A stretch of DNA of 64,000 nucleotides, from positions 1 through 64,000 of the forward strand of contig CAIXFY010000040.1 of NCBI GenBank assembly GCA_903918885.1, in the 5' to 3' direction. Shown piece by piece: positions 19,099 through 29,183 of this stretch. Origin of the DNA: an uncultured Verrucomicrobia subdivision 3 bacterium. GTDB lineage: Bacteria > Verrucomicrobiota > Verrucomicrobiia > Limisphaerales > UBA11358. The translations under genes were made by a program, and so were the position numbers. Under the pieces are notes generated by a model. It saw only the letters and a list, made by a program, of their open reading frames with translations, searched no databases and was not told the DNA's origin. Within the stretch, counting starts at the first letter, position 1, and every line of letters starts with the position of its first letter.

Positions 19099-19788
19099 AT
19101 GCCCAGTAAGAGATTCAAAAAGGCGCTTGAAGTCGTGGACGGCAAGAAAGCCTATCCGCTCAAGGAAGCCGTTGGCGTGCTCGCCAAATTCCCGAAAGCC
19201 AAATTTAACGAAACTATTGACCTCGCGTTCCGCCTCGGAGTGGATCCGAAGCAGTCCGACCAGATGGTTCGCGGCACGGTTCCGTTGCCCCACGGCAGCG
19301 GTAAGACGGTGCGCGTGCTGGTGTTCGCCAAAGGCAACGCGGCGGATGCTGCGAAAGCTGCGGGTGCGGAAAATGTCGGTTTTGAAGACATGATCGCCAA
19401 ATGCAACGGCGGTTGGTCTGATTTCGATGTCGCGATTGCGACGCCGGAAGCGATGATTGAAGTTCGTAAGCTTGGCAAAGTTCTCGGACCACGCGGCCTC
19501 ATGCCGAATCCGAAAACCGGCACCGTGACGGAAGACACGGCGAAAGCGGTGAAAGAAGTCAAAGCCGGCCGCGTCGAGTTCAAGGTGGACAAAGCAGCCA
19601 ATGTTCATGTCATCGTGGGCAAGGCTTCGTTCAAGCCGGAACACATTGAGGAAAACGCCCGTGCCGTCATCGAGGCCGTCGCCAAGGCGCGCCCGAACAG
19701 CATCAAGGGAACCTACATTAATTCTTGCACGCTCTCGGCGACCATGAGTCCGCCCGTCCGTGTGGATGTCCGTGAATTCGCAAACTAA
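19099..19788 (+). CDS. rplA: Ribosomal protein L1
   Basis: GKVLGPRGLMPNPKTGTVTEDTAKAVKEVKAGRVEFKVDK. Confidence 0.98.
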   Translation: MPSKRFKKALEVVDGKKAYPLKEAVGVLAKFPKAKFNETIDLAFRLGVDPKQSDQMVRGTVPLPHGSGKTVRVLVFAKGNAADAAKAAGAENVGFEDMIAKCNGGWSDFDVAIATPEAMIEVRKLGKVLGPRGLMPNPKTGTVTEDTAKAVKEVKAGRVEFKVDKAANVHVIVGKASFKPEHIEENARAVIEAVAKARPNSIKGTYINSCTLSATMSPPVRVDVREFAN

Positions 19789-19803
19789 CCGAGGAAATTT
19801 ACC

Positions 19804-20283
19804 ATGCGTGCTGAAAAGAAATTATTGACGAGTGAATATGTCGCCCGGTTGAACGGTTCGCCGTTCTTTATCGTGGCCGGCTATCAGGGTTTGAAGGTCG
19901 CGCACCTGAACGAATTGCGCAAACGCCTCATCGCCGCCGGCGCGGAGATCCACGTGGTGAAGAACACCGTGTTCAACGTCGCCGCGAAGGAAGCGGGCGT
20001 CGGTGAATTGAACGGTTCACTGGCCGGACAGATTGCCGTCATCACGGGCAAGAAGGACATTTTCATCGCCGCGAAGGTTTTGAAAAACTTCGCCGCCGAA
20101 TTCGACAAACTGAAGCTGAAGTTCGGCTACCTGAACAACCAGCGCGTTGAGCAGGCGACCATCTTGGCTTACGCCGATTTGCCGAGCCTCGAAGTGATTC
20201 GCGCCAAATTGTTGGGCTTGCTCAACACGCCGGCGTCCATGCTGGCGCAGGTCATCAAGGCGAAATCGGAAAAGGCGGAATAA
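19804..20283 (+). CDS. rplJ: Ribosomal protein L10
   Basis: Order between rplA and rplL; GLKVAHLNELRKRLIAAGAEIHVVKNTVFNVAAKEAG. Confidence 0.94.
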   Translation: MRAEKKLLTSEYVARLNGSPFFIVAGYQGLKVAHLNELRKRLIAAGAEIHVVKNTVFNVAAKEAGVGELNGSLAGQIAVITGKKDIFIAAKVLKNFAAEFDKLKLKFGYLNNQRVEQATILAYADLPSLEVIRAKLLGLLNTPASMLAQVIKAKSEKAE

Positions 20284-20289
20284 ACAATT

Positions 20290-20313
20290 TCCGTCCGCCA
20301 AAACGGCGGACGG
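20290..20313 (+). promoter_or_regulatory. Intergenic hairpin between rplJ and rplL (possible attenuator/processing site)
   Basis: CCGTCCGCC AAAA CGGCGGACGG, no T tract. Confidence 0.4.
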
Positions 20314-20418
20314 ATTAAACCAACAACCACAACGTAAATCGTCGGTTCGCAGGCTGTGAACTGAAAACTGCTGAAGCCGAGGCAGACGACGAGACGAATA
20401 GAAAGCAAAAGTAAAACT

Positions 20419-20805
20419 ATGGCAGACCTCGCAAACATCGTAGAAGAATTGAGCAAGCTGACGGTTATCGAAGCCGCAGACCTCGTGAAACAACTTGAAA
20501 CCAAATGGGGCGTTTCCGCCGCCGCGCCCGTCGCGGCTGCTGCTGCCGGTGGCGCTGCTGCCGCTGGTGCCGCTCCGGCTGAAGCCCAGACCACGTTTGA
20601 TGTGATCCTCGCTTCGGTTCCGGCCGACAAGAAGATTGCCGCGATTAAAGCGGTTCGTGAAGTCAAGGCCGGCATGGGTCTCGCTGAAGCCAAGGCTTTG
20701 GTGGAAGGCGCTCCGAAGACCGTGCTCGAAGGCGCGAACAAGGCTGACGCTGATGCCGCCAAGAAGAAGCTCGAAGAAGCTGGCGCGAAAGTGGAAGTCA
20801 AGTAA
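20419..20805 (+). CDS. rplL: Ribosomal protein L7/L12
   Basis: [69 protein letters not shown]. Confidence 0.98.
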   Translation: MADLANIVEELSKLTVIEAADLVKQLETKWGVSAAAPVAAAAAGGAAAAGAAPAEAQTTFDVILASVPADKKIAAIKAVREVKAGMGLAEAKALVEGAPKTVLEGANKADADAAKKKLEEAGAKVEVK

Positions 20806-21008
20806 TTTGTCCGTTTTTGGGGCGGCGGCGCGAATGCCGTCGCCCATTTTCCACCCGCGAAAGGCGGGACAATTTGATTCATTTATTCCGGTAAAATAAT
20901 TGGTTAAAGGTTTGGCAAGCTGGCCGTTTAAGACGGCGGGCTTGCCTTGTGTCGTTAGATAAAAATTCCGGTTCGGCGTGTTGCCGAGCCAAACAGAGAA
21001 AGACAAAA

Positions 21009-24000
21009 ATGCCATCGCGAGCCACAGAACGTATCAACTTCGGCAAAATCAAGGAAATCGTCGTTCCGCCGAACATGATCGAATTGCAGACAAATTCCTA
21101 TGCGGAATTTTTGCAGGCCGATTTGACGCCCTCCAAGCGCCAGAAGCACGTCGGTTTGGAATCAGTTTTCCGGGAAGTCTTTCCCATCGTCAGCTATGAT
21201 GGCAAGGTCACGTTGGACTATGTGTCCTACGAGATTGGTGCGCCGAAAGTGGACTGGCTCGAATGCCTTCGCGAAGGCACGACCTATGGCGCGCCATTGC
21301 ACGTTACGTTCCTGCTCAAGGACGAAGAGAAGGGCGCGAAGGAAGAAAAAGTTTTCATGGGCGAACTTCCGCTCATGACGCCGCAAGGCACGTTCTGCAT
21401 CAACGGCGCGGAGCGCGTGGTTGTCTCGCAGTTGCACCGCTCGCCGGGCATCGCGTTTGAGGCGACCCAGCATCCGAACGGCAAAACGCTCCACAGCTTC
21501 CGCGTCATTCCTGATCGCGGCTCCTGGTATGAAGCCCAGTTCGACACGAGCGATTTACTCTACGTTTATCTCGACCGTAAAAAACGCCGCCGGAAATTTT
21601 TGACGACGACGTTCTTCCGCGCGCTGTCGTTCCTCGACCATCGCGACAAGGAAAAAGCCACGAAAGGCAAGGACACCGGCGGCCTTACGCGCGGCACGGA
21701 CGAGGAAATTTTGAAGCTGTTCTACACCATCGAGGAATTGACGGTGAAGGAAGCGGAGAAAATTGAAGATTTGCAGAACCGCGTGTTGGTGCAAGACGCC
21801 GTGGACGAAGAGAAGGGTCTCGTCGTGGCGCGCGCGTTCGAGCCGCTGTCCAAGGCGGTTGTCAAACAGATTGCCGAGCTGGGCATCACCAAGATCAAAG
21901 TTGTCGATACCTCGGTGGACGACGGCAACATGATTAAGTGCCTCAAGAAAGATCCAGCCAAGAATGAAGAAGAGGCGTTGAAGGATATTTACCGTCGTTT
22001 GCGCCCTGGCGATCCCCCGACCGCCGCTAATTCCCGCGCGTTGATCTTGCGTTTGTTCTTTGATGAAAAGCGCTATGACCTCGGTCGCGTTGGCCGCTAC
22101 AAAATTAATCAGAAGCTGGGCATGAAGGGCGACAGCCGCATTCTGCTCAAGGAAGATTTGGTGGCAGCGACGAAGTATTTGCTCAAGTTGAAAAAGGGCG
22201 AAGGCTCCTTGGACGATATTGATCACTTGGGCAGCCGGCGCATCCGCACGGTGGGCGAATTGCTTTCCAACCAGTGCCGCGTGGGTCTTTCCCGCACGGA
22301 GCGCTTGGTGAAGGAACGCATGACGCTGTTCGATCAGACCATCGAAGCGATGACGCCGCAGAAGCTCATCAATCCGAAGGCGCTTTCTGCCGTAATCCGC
22401 GACTTCTTTGGCCGGAGCCAATTGTCGCAGTTCATGGATCAAATCAATCCGCTCGCCGAACTCACGCACAAACGCCGCTTGTCGGCTCTTGGACCAGGGG
22501 GTCTTTCGCGTGACCGCGCGGGCTTTGAAGTCCGTGACGTTCACCCGTCGCACTACGGCCGCATTTGTCCGATTGAAACGCCGGAAGGACCGAACATCGG
22601 CCTCATTGCGTCGCTCGCGACGTTCGCTCGCATCAATGAATTCGGCTTCCTCGAAACGCCGTATCGCAAAGTCGAGAACGGCAAAGTAACCGAGAAGATT
22701 GAATATCTCACCGCTGACCGCGAAGAACAATTCACGGTCGCGCAGGCGAATTCGGCGATGGATGACAAGGGTCATTTCACCACCGAACGCGTCGTCTGCC
22801 GTCAGCGCGGCGAGTTCGTCGACGTGGAACCGGCGCATGTTCATTACATGGATGTGTCACCGAAGCAGCTCGTTTCGATCGCGGCGTCGCTGATTCCGTT
22901 CCTTGAACACGATGACGCGAACCGCGCGCTGATGGGTTCCAACATGCAACGCCAAGCCGTGCCGCTCCTCGTTACCGAGGCGCCACTCGTGGCCACCGGT
23001 CTTGAAGACCGTGTCGCCCGTGATTCGCGGGCGGTGCTCGTTGCTGGCGAGACCGGCAAGGTCGCGTCGGTCAACGGCGATCAAATCATAGTCACGTCCA
23101 ACGGCGAGCTGCCCGAAGGCAAAAAGAAAATTAAACACGACCCGGAAAATGGCATTTCCATTTACCCGGTTCGTAAATTCATGCGCTCGAATGCGGCGAC
23201 CTGTATCAACCAGAAAATTCTGGTGGAGAAGGGCGACCACATCAAAAAAGGTCAGGTTCTGGCGGACGGTCCCTGCACGCAGGGCGGCGAGCTGGCGCTC
23301 GGTCGCAATGTGCTCGTGGCGTTCATGCCGTGGAATGGCTATAACTTCGAGGACGCGATTCTCATCAGTGAGAAAATCTGCAAGGAAGACATCTTCACTT
23401 CGATTCACATTGATGAATTTGAAGTAGCGGCTCGCGATACGAAACTCGGACCGGAAGAAATCACGCGCGACATCCCGAACCTCGGCGATGAAGCGTTGAA
23501 AAATCTCGGCACGGATGGCGTTATTCGCATTGGTGCAGAAGTGAAACCCGGCGACATTCTCGTCGGCAAAATTACGCCGAAGTCCGAAACCGAACTCGCC
23601 CCGGAAGAACGTTTGCTCCGCGCTATCTTCGGCGAAAAAGCGGCGGACGTGAAGGACACTTCACTGAAGGTTCCGTCGGGAACTTATGGTGTCGTTATGG
23701 ACGTGAAAGTCTCGTCCAAGAAAGACGGCGAAAAGACCAGCCGTTCTTCCACGAACGAGGAGAAACGTCACGCGAAGCAGATCGAAGACGATCACAAGAA
23801 AAAATTAAACGACTTGCAAGATCAGTTGACGGAAGCGCTGAGCAACATTCTGCTCGGCGAAAAAATTCCGCTCGACGTGGTGAACAGCGAGACCGGCGAG
23901 ATCATCATTCCCGCGAACCGCAAGATCACGAAGACGCTGTTGCGCAAGCTCGCGACGGTTTACGATCGTATCGAGATTGATCCTTCGCCGATCCGTAACA

Positions 24001-24911
24001 AGATTAGCGAAATCATCGGCCAGTTCCGTAAGAAATTCGACGACTTGCAGATGCAATACGACGAAGAAATGGAACGCGCTGAAGCTGGCGAAGGTGGCGA
24101 AAGCGGCGTGGTGAAATCGGTCCGAGTTTATGTTGCCTCGAAGCGCAAACTCTCGGTCGGTGACAAGATGGCCGGTCGCCACGGTAACAAAGGTGTCGTC
24201 GCGAAGATTGTTAAGGAAGAAGACATGCCGCATCTCGCGGACGGAACGCCGGTGGAAATCGTTTTGAATCCGCTGGGTGTGCCGAGCCGTATGAACGTCG
24301 GACAAGTCTTGGAAACACACCTCGGTTGGGCGGCGAAATTCCTCGGCTTGAAATTTGCGACGCCGGTGTTTGACGGCATGAAAGAAAAGGACATTCGCGG
24401 CTACTTGAAGCAGGCTGGTTTGCCCGAACACGCCAAGACTCATTTGACGGATGGACGCACGGGCGAACAATTCGATCAGGAAATTGTCGTCGGCTACATC
24501 TACATGATGAAGCTCGGCCATTTGGTCGCGGACAAGATTCACGCCCGCGCCGTTGGACCGTATTCGCTCGTCACCCAGCAGCCGCTCGGTGGTAAAGCGC
24601 AATACGGCGGTCAGCGCTTCGGCGAAATGGAAGTGTGGGCGATGGAAGCCTACGGCGCCGCTTACACGTTGCAGGAATTGCTCACCGTCAAATCCGACGA
24701 TGTGCAAGGCCGCACGCGCATCTACGAAAGCATCGTCAAGGGCGACAACTCGCTGGAGGCCGGTATTCCGGAATCCTTCAACGTGCTCGTCAAGGAAATG
24801 CAATCGCTCGGTCTCGACGTCAAGGTTGGTTACTCCAACCCGATTGAACACGCTGGCAGTGACAACGCGCAGCAGGCTGCGGTTGCCGCACTGGCATCAA
24901 ACGAACCCTGA
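21009..24911 (+). CDS. rpoB: DNA-directed RNA polymerase subunit beta
   Basis: [22 protein letters not shown]-type region ([26 protein letters not shown]), [39 protein letters not shown]. Track ORF starts at 20949; [13 protein letters not shown] start at 21009 preferred. Confidence 0.98.
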   Translation: MPSRATERINFGKIKEIVVPPNMIELQTNSYAEFLQADLTPSKRQKHVGLESVFREVFPIVSYDGKVTLDYVSYEIGAPKVDWLECLREGTTYGAPLHVTFLLKDEEKGAKEEKVFMGELPLMTPQGTFCINGAERVVVSQLHRSPGIAFEATQHPNGKTLHSFRVIPDRGSWYEAQFDTSDLLYVYLDRKKRRRKFLTTTFFRALSFLDHRDKEKATKGKDTGGLTRGTDEEILKLFYTIEELTVKEAEKIEDLQNRVLVQDAVDEEKGLVVARAFEPLSKAVVKQIAELGITKIKVVDTSVDDGNMIKCLKKDPAKNEEEALKDIYRRLRPGDPPTAANSRALILRLFFDEKRYDLGRVGRYKINQKLGMKGDSRILLKEDLVAATKYLLKLKKGEGSLDDIDHLGSRRIRTVGELLSNQCRVGLSRTERLVKERMTLFDQTIEAMTPQKLINPKALSAVIRDFFGRSQLSQFMDQINPLAELTHKRRLSALGPGGLSRDRAGFEVRDVHPSHYGRICPIETPEGPNIGLIASLATFARINEFGFLETPYRKVENGKVTEKIEYLTADREEQFTVAQANSAMDDKGHFTTERVVCRQRGEFVDVEPAHVHYMDVSPKQLVSIAASLIPFLEHDDANRALMGSNMQRQAVPLLVTEAPLVATGLEDRVARDSRAVLVAGETGKVASVNGDQIIVTSNGELPEGKKKIKHDPENGISIYPVRKFMRSNAATCINQKILVEKGDHIKKGQVLADGPCTQGGELALGRNVLVAFMPWNGYNFEDAILISEKICKEDIFTSIHIDEFEVAARDTKLGPEEITRDIPNLGDEALKNLGTDGVIRIGAEVKPGDILVGKITPKSETELAPEERLLRAIFGEKAADVKDTSLKVPSGTYGVVMDVKVSSKKDGEKTSRSSTNEEKRHAKQIEDDHKKKLNDLQDQLTEALSNILLGEKIPLDVVNSETGEIIIPANRKITKTLLRKLATVYDRIEIDPSPIRNKISEIIGQFRKKFDDLQMQYDEEMERAEAGEGGESGVVKSVRVYVASKRKLSVGDKMAGRHGNKGVVAKIVKEEDMPHLADGTPVEIVLNPLGVPSRMNVGQVLETHLGWAAKFLGLKFATPVFDGMKEKDIRGYLKQAGLPEHAKTHLTDGRTGEQFDQEIVVGYIYMMKLGHLVADKIHARAVGPYSLVTQQPLGGKAQYGGQRFGEMEVWAMEAYGAAYTLQELLTVKSDDVQGRTRIYESIVKGDNSLEAGIPESFNVLVKEMQSLGLDVKVGYSNPIEHAGSDNAQQAAVAALASNEP

Positions 24912-24937
24912 ACGAAACTTTGCTGAATTAAAATCGT

Positions 24938-27900
24938 ATGACCACTTCCAAAGAAAACGCCCGCGAGATTCTCGGCCTCGAAAAAGTCAACCAGGTTGAC
25001 TACGTCGGCATCACGCTCGCGTCGCCTGACGCCATCCGCTCGTGGAGCAAGGGCGAAGTTAAGAATCCCGAAACGATCAACTACCGCACGTTCAAGCCGG
25101 AAAAGGGAGGCCTTTTCTGCGAACGCATTTTCGGTCCCGTCAAGGACTGGGAATGTTCCTGCGGCAAGTATAAGCGCATCAAACATCGCGGCGTCGTTTG
25201 CGACCGCTGCGGTGTGGAAGTGACGATGTCCCGCGTGCGCCGCGAGCGCATGGGTCACATCGAGCTCGCCGTGCCGGTGCAGCACATCTGGTTCTTCAAG
25301 TGCATGCCCTCGCGCATCGGTTTGGCGCTGGATATGACTGCACGCCATTTGGAACGCGTCATTTACTACGAGGATTATCTCGTCATCGATCCCGGCACGA
25401 CGCCGCTCAAGGCGAATCAGTTGCTTACGGAGGTGGAACTCCGCGAAGCGCGTGAAACCTACGGCGCGGAAGCGTTCGTGGCCAAGATGGGCGCCGAAGC
25501 CGTTCGCGAAGCGATGGAACGCGTTGACCTCGTCAAACAGGCCGACGAACTAGCGATTGCGATGACGGAAACCAAGAGCAAACAGATTCGCAAGAAATTA
25601 GCGAAGCGCATCAAGCTCTTGCAAGGTTTGCACTCATCGAAGAGCCGTCCGGAATGGATGATTCTCACGGTGCTGCCGGTGATTCCGCCGGACTTGCGTC
25701 CGTTGGTTCCGCTCGAAGGCGGACGTTTTGCTACGTCTGACCTCAACGATCTTTACCGCCGCGTCATCAACCGGAACAATCGTCTCCGCACGTTGCTCCA
25801 ACTCAAGACGCCGGAAGTCATCATCCGCAACGAGAAGCGTATGTTGCAGGAAGCTGTGGACGCGTTATTCGACAACGGCCGTCACGGTCGCCCGGTCACC
25901 GGCGCGGGCAACCGCTCGCTGAAATCTTTGAGCGACATGCTCAAGGGCAAAGGTGGACGTTTCCGCCAGAACTTGCTCGGCAAACGCGTGGATTACTCAG
26001 GTCGTTCCGTCATCGTGATTGGACCGGAACTGAAGTTGAACCAGTGTGGATTGCCGAAGAAGATGGCGCTCGTTTTGTTCGAGCCGTTCATCATCCGCCG
26101 CTTGAAAGAGCTCGGCTACGTTCACACTGTTCGCAGCGCGAAGAAAATGATCGAGCGCCAGACGAAAGAAGTATGGGACGTGCTCGAAGAAGTGACGAAG
26201 GGACATCCGGTTCTCTTGAACCGCGCGCCTACGTTGCACCGTTTGTCCGTCCAGGCGTTCGAGCCGCAGCTCATCGAAGGCGAAGCGATTCGCATTCATC
26301 CGCTGGTTTGCACTGCTTACAACGCCGACTTCGACGGTGACCAGATGGCCGTTCACGTGCCGCTGTCGGTGGAAGCGCAGATGGAAGCGCGCCTGCTGAT
26401 GATGGCGACGAACAACATCTTCTCGCCCTCGTCCGGCAAGCCGATCATCACGCCCACGCAGGACATCACGCTCGGTTGCTATTACGTCACGGCGGAACCG
26501 CGCAAGCCGATGCCGGCGGACGTGAACACGCTGCCGTTGTTCGGCTCGAAGGAAGAAGTTATATACGCTCATAGCGACGATGGTGTTAAAACGCATGATC
26601 GTATTCGTCTCGCGAATCCTGACCTCGGCAAGAAAACCGCGTTCGGCAACGCCGAGAAGAAGGTCATTGAAACGACCGTTGGCCGTGTATTGTTCAGCGA
26701 AATCTGGCCGTCGGAACTTGGCTTTCACAACAAGCCGGTGAAAAAATCCGACCTCGGCGATTTGATCTGGAAGTGTTACAAGAATGCCGGGCACGACAAG
26801 ACCGTGGTCATGTTGGACAAGCTCAAAGAAATTGGTTTCCGTGAGGCGACCAAGTCCGGCGTGTCCATCGGTATCGACGACATGATTGTCCCGAAAGAGC
26901 GTGACGAGGAAATTCGCAACGCTCACGGTCAAATCAAGGAAGTCGAGAAACAATATCGCAAAGGTGTCATCACCTCCGGCGAACGTTACAACAAGATTGT
27001 AGATATTTGGACGCATTGCACGGACAAGATTTCTGGCGTCATGTTCGATACCTTGAAGGCGAATCAGGGCAAGAAGGAATACAACCCCGTCTATTTGATG
27101 GTGGATTCCGGCGCTCGTGGTAACAAGCAGCAGGTGCGTCAGCTCGCTGGTTTGCGCGGCCTTATGGCCAAGCCCAGCGGTGAAATCATCGAGAAGCCGA
27201 TTCTCGCGAACTTCCGTGAAGGTCTGTCCGTCTTGGAATATTTCATCTCGACGCACGGCGCGCGCAAAGGTCTCGCGGATACGGCGCTCAAGACCGCCGA
27301 CTCCGGTTACATGACCCGCAAACTGGTGGACGTTTCACAGGACGTGATTATTCAGGAAGCGGATTGTGGAACGACGAACGGCATTTGGGTTTCCGCTGTA
27401 TTCGAAGGCGAAGACGAAGTGGTCAAGATTTCCGACCGTTTGGTTGGACGTTTTGCCTGCGACGACATCGTCAATCCGACCAGCCCGAAGGAATTCCTCA
27501 TCAAGGCCAACGAAGAGCTCGACGAAATTAAAGCCAAGGCGATTGACGTCGCCGGCATTGACCGCGTGCGCATTCGCTCGGTGCTCACTTGCGAAAGCAA
27601 ACACGGCATCTGCCAACACTGCTATGGCCGCAATCTCGCGACCGGCGCGGTGGTCAAACTCGGCGAAGCCGTCGGCATCATTGCCGCGCAGTCTATCGGC
27701 GAACCGGGCACGCAGCTCACAATGCGCACGTTCCATACCGGTGGTGTGGCGGCGGGCGTGTTCAAGCAGCCGCAAATTAAGTCCAAGCACGACGGTATTC
27801 TCAAATACAACGAGCTGCGCTCGGTCGAGCTCGAAGACGGCAACAACATTGTTTTGAACAAGAACGGCTCCATCCAAATTCTCGGCGAAGACGGCCGCGA

Positions 27901-29083
27901 ACTGGAAGTCCACACCATCGTCATCGGCGCGGTCATTTCCGTGAAGGACGGCGGCAAAGTCAAGAAGGGCGATACCTTCGTCCAGTGGGATCCGCACAAT
28001 GTGCCGATTCTTTCCGAGAAGCCCGGCAAAGTGAAATTCCACGACATCATCGAGGGCGTCACCATGAAACAAGAAGTGGACGAAGCCACTGGCGAAGAAG
28101 CCATGGTTATCATCGACCACAAGGAAGATTTGCACCCGCAGATCATCATGTCCGACGACAAGGGCGAAGTCGTGGCGAACTACCCTATTCCTTCCGGCGC
28201 ACACATTGTTGTCAACGAAGGCGACAAGATTGTTCCCGGCACACTCATTGCCAAGACGCCGCGCAAACAGGCCAAGACCCGCGACATCACGGGCGGTCTC
28301 CCGCGCGTGGCGGAATTGTTCGAAGCGCGCCGCCCGAAGGACGCGTCCGAAATCTCCAAGATTGATGGCATCGCGGACTTTGGTCCGAGCGTGCGCGGCA
28401 AGCGTTGCGTGCTCATCACCGACGCGGTCACGAAGTTGCAGGAAGAGCATCTCATCCCGATCGGCAAGCACGTCATCGTCTTCAAGGGCGACCTGGTCAA
28501 GAAAGGCCAGCAGCTCACCGAAGGCCCGATGGACCCGCACGAAATCCTCGACGTTTGCGGTCCGCAGGAATTGCAGGAACACTTGGTCAGCGAAGTGCAG
28601 GAAGTTTATCGTCTCCAGGGCGTGACGATTAACGACAAGCACATCGAAATCATTGTCCGCCAGATGCTGCGCAAAGTGCGCGTCACCGAAGCCGGCGATA
28701 CGCAATTCCTCTGGGGCGAACAGGTGGACAAGCTCGAATTCGAAGCCGAGAACGAAGCCGTGGAAAAGAAGGGTGGCAAGCCGGCGGAAGCCGTGCCCGT
28801 GCTGCTCGGCATCACCAAGGCCTCGCTCGAAACCGACAGCTTCCTCAGCGCCGCGTCCTTCCAGGACACCACGCGCGTGCTCACCGAAGCCGCGACGCGT
28901 TCCAAGATCGACTCGCTGCGCGGGTTCAAGGAAAACGTCATCATGGGCCACATCATCCCGGCGGGCAGCGGTTTCGACCGCCACCGCAAGACCACCATCC
29001 ATCCGTTGGTGGAACTGCCAGAAGAACCGGCCATCGAAGAATCCGCCGAAGCCGCGGAATCCGAAAATCCGCTGCTGGCCTGA
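24938..29083 (+). CDS. rpoC: DNA-directed RNA polymerase subunit beta'
   Basis: [40 protein letters not shown] catalytic motif, [22 protein letters not shown]. Confidence 0.98.
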   Translation: MTTSKENAREILGLEKVNQVDYVGITLASPDAIRSWSKGEVKNPETINYRTFKPEKGGLFCERIFGPVKDWECSCGKYKRIKHRGVVCDRCGVEVTMSRVRRERMGHIELAVPVQHIWFFKCMPSRIGLALDMTARHLERVIYYEDYLVIDPGTTPLKANQLLTEVELREARETYGAEAFVAKMGAEAVREAMERVDLVKQADELAIAMTETKSKQIRKKLAKRIKLLQGLHSSKSRPEWMILTVLPVIPPDLRPLVPLEGGRFATSDLNDLYRRVINRNNRLRTLLQLKTPEVIIRNEKRMLQEAVDALFDNGRHGRPVTGAGNRSLKSLSDMLKGKGGRFRQNLLGKRVDYSGRSVIVIGPELKLNQCGLPKKMALVLFEPFIIRRLKELGYVHTVRSAKKMIERQTKEVWDVLEEVTKGHPVLLNRAPTLHRLSVQAFEPQLIEGEAIRIHPLVCTAYNADFDGDQMAVHVPLSVEAQMEARLLMMATNNIFSPSSGKPIITPTQDITLGCYYVTAEPRKPMPADVNTLPLFGSKEEVIYAHSDDGVKTHDRIRLANPDLGKKTAFGNAEKKVIETTVGRVLFSEIWPSELGFHNKPVKKSDLGDLIWKCYKNAGHDKTVVMLDKLKEIGFREATKSGVSIGIDDMIVPKERDEEIRNAHGQIKEVEKQYRKGVITSGERYNKIVDIWTHCTDKISGVMFDTLKANQGKKEYNPVYLMVDSGARGNKQQVRQLAGLRGLMAKPSGEIIEKPILANFREGLSVLEYFISTHGARKGLADTALKTADSGYMTRKLVDVSQDVIIQEADCGTTNGIWVSAVFEGEDEVVKISDRLVGRFACDDIVNPTSPKEFLIKANEELDEIKAKAIDVAGIDRVRIRSVLTCESKHGICQHCYGRNLATGAVVKLGEAVGIIAAQSIGEPGTQLTMRTFHTGGVAAGVFKQPQIKSKHDGILKYNELRSVELEDGNNIVLNKNGSIQILGEDGRELEVHTIVIGAVISVKDGGKVKKGDTFVQWDPHNVPILSEKPGKVKFHDIIEGVTMKQEVDEATGEEAMVIIDHKEDLHPQIIMSDDKGEVVANYPIPSGAHIVVNEGDKIVPGTLIAKTPRKQAKTRDITGGLPRVAELFEARRPKDASEISKIDGIADFGPSVRGKRCVLITDAVTKLQEEHLIPIGKHVIVFKGDLVKKGQQLTEGPMDPHEILDVCGPQELQEHLVSEVQEVYRLQGVTINDKHIEIIVRQMLRKVRVTEAGDTQFLWGEQVDKLEFEAENEAVEKKGGKPAEAVPVLLGITKASLETDSFLSAASFQDTTRVLTEAATRSKIDSLRGFKENVIMGHIIPAGSGFDRHRKTTIHPLVELPEEPAIEESAEAAESENPLLA

Positions 29084-29099
29084 TTAAAATTAAAACCGC

Positions 29100-29138
29100 A
29101 AAGGCGTCCGATGAAAATCGGACGCCTTTTTGTCTTTT
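29100..29138 (+). terminator. Rho-independent terminator after rpoC
   Basis: AAGGCGTCCGAT GAAA ATCGGACGCCTT TTTGTCTTTT. Confidence 0.85.
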
Positions 29139-29156
29139 AAAATTTTCTAGAATTTT

Positions 29157-29183
29157 GGCGGGGCGAGCGTCCTCGCGGGCCGG
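29157..29183. repeat. Solo arm of the GGYGGGGCGAGCGTCC repeat family
   Basis: GGCGGGGCGAGCGTCCTCGCGGGCCGG closely matches the arms of the 13044..13162 element. Confidence 0.6.

Noticed and set aside
27335-29002. 555-aa minus-strand ORF antisense to rpoC (and similar long ones opposite rpoB, smc, M16 and GH31)
   Set aside because: Lies wholly opposite a strongly supported gene; composition is the His/Arg/Phe-rich pattern typical of antisense shadows in GC-rich coding DNA.
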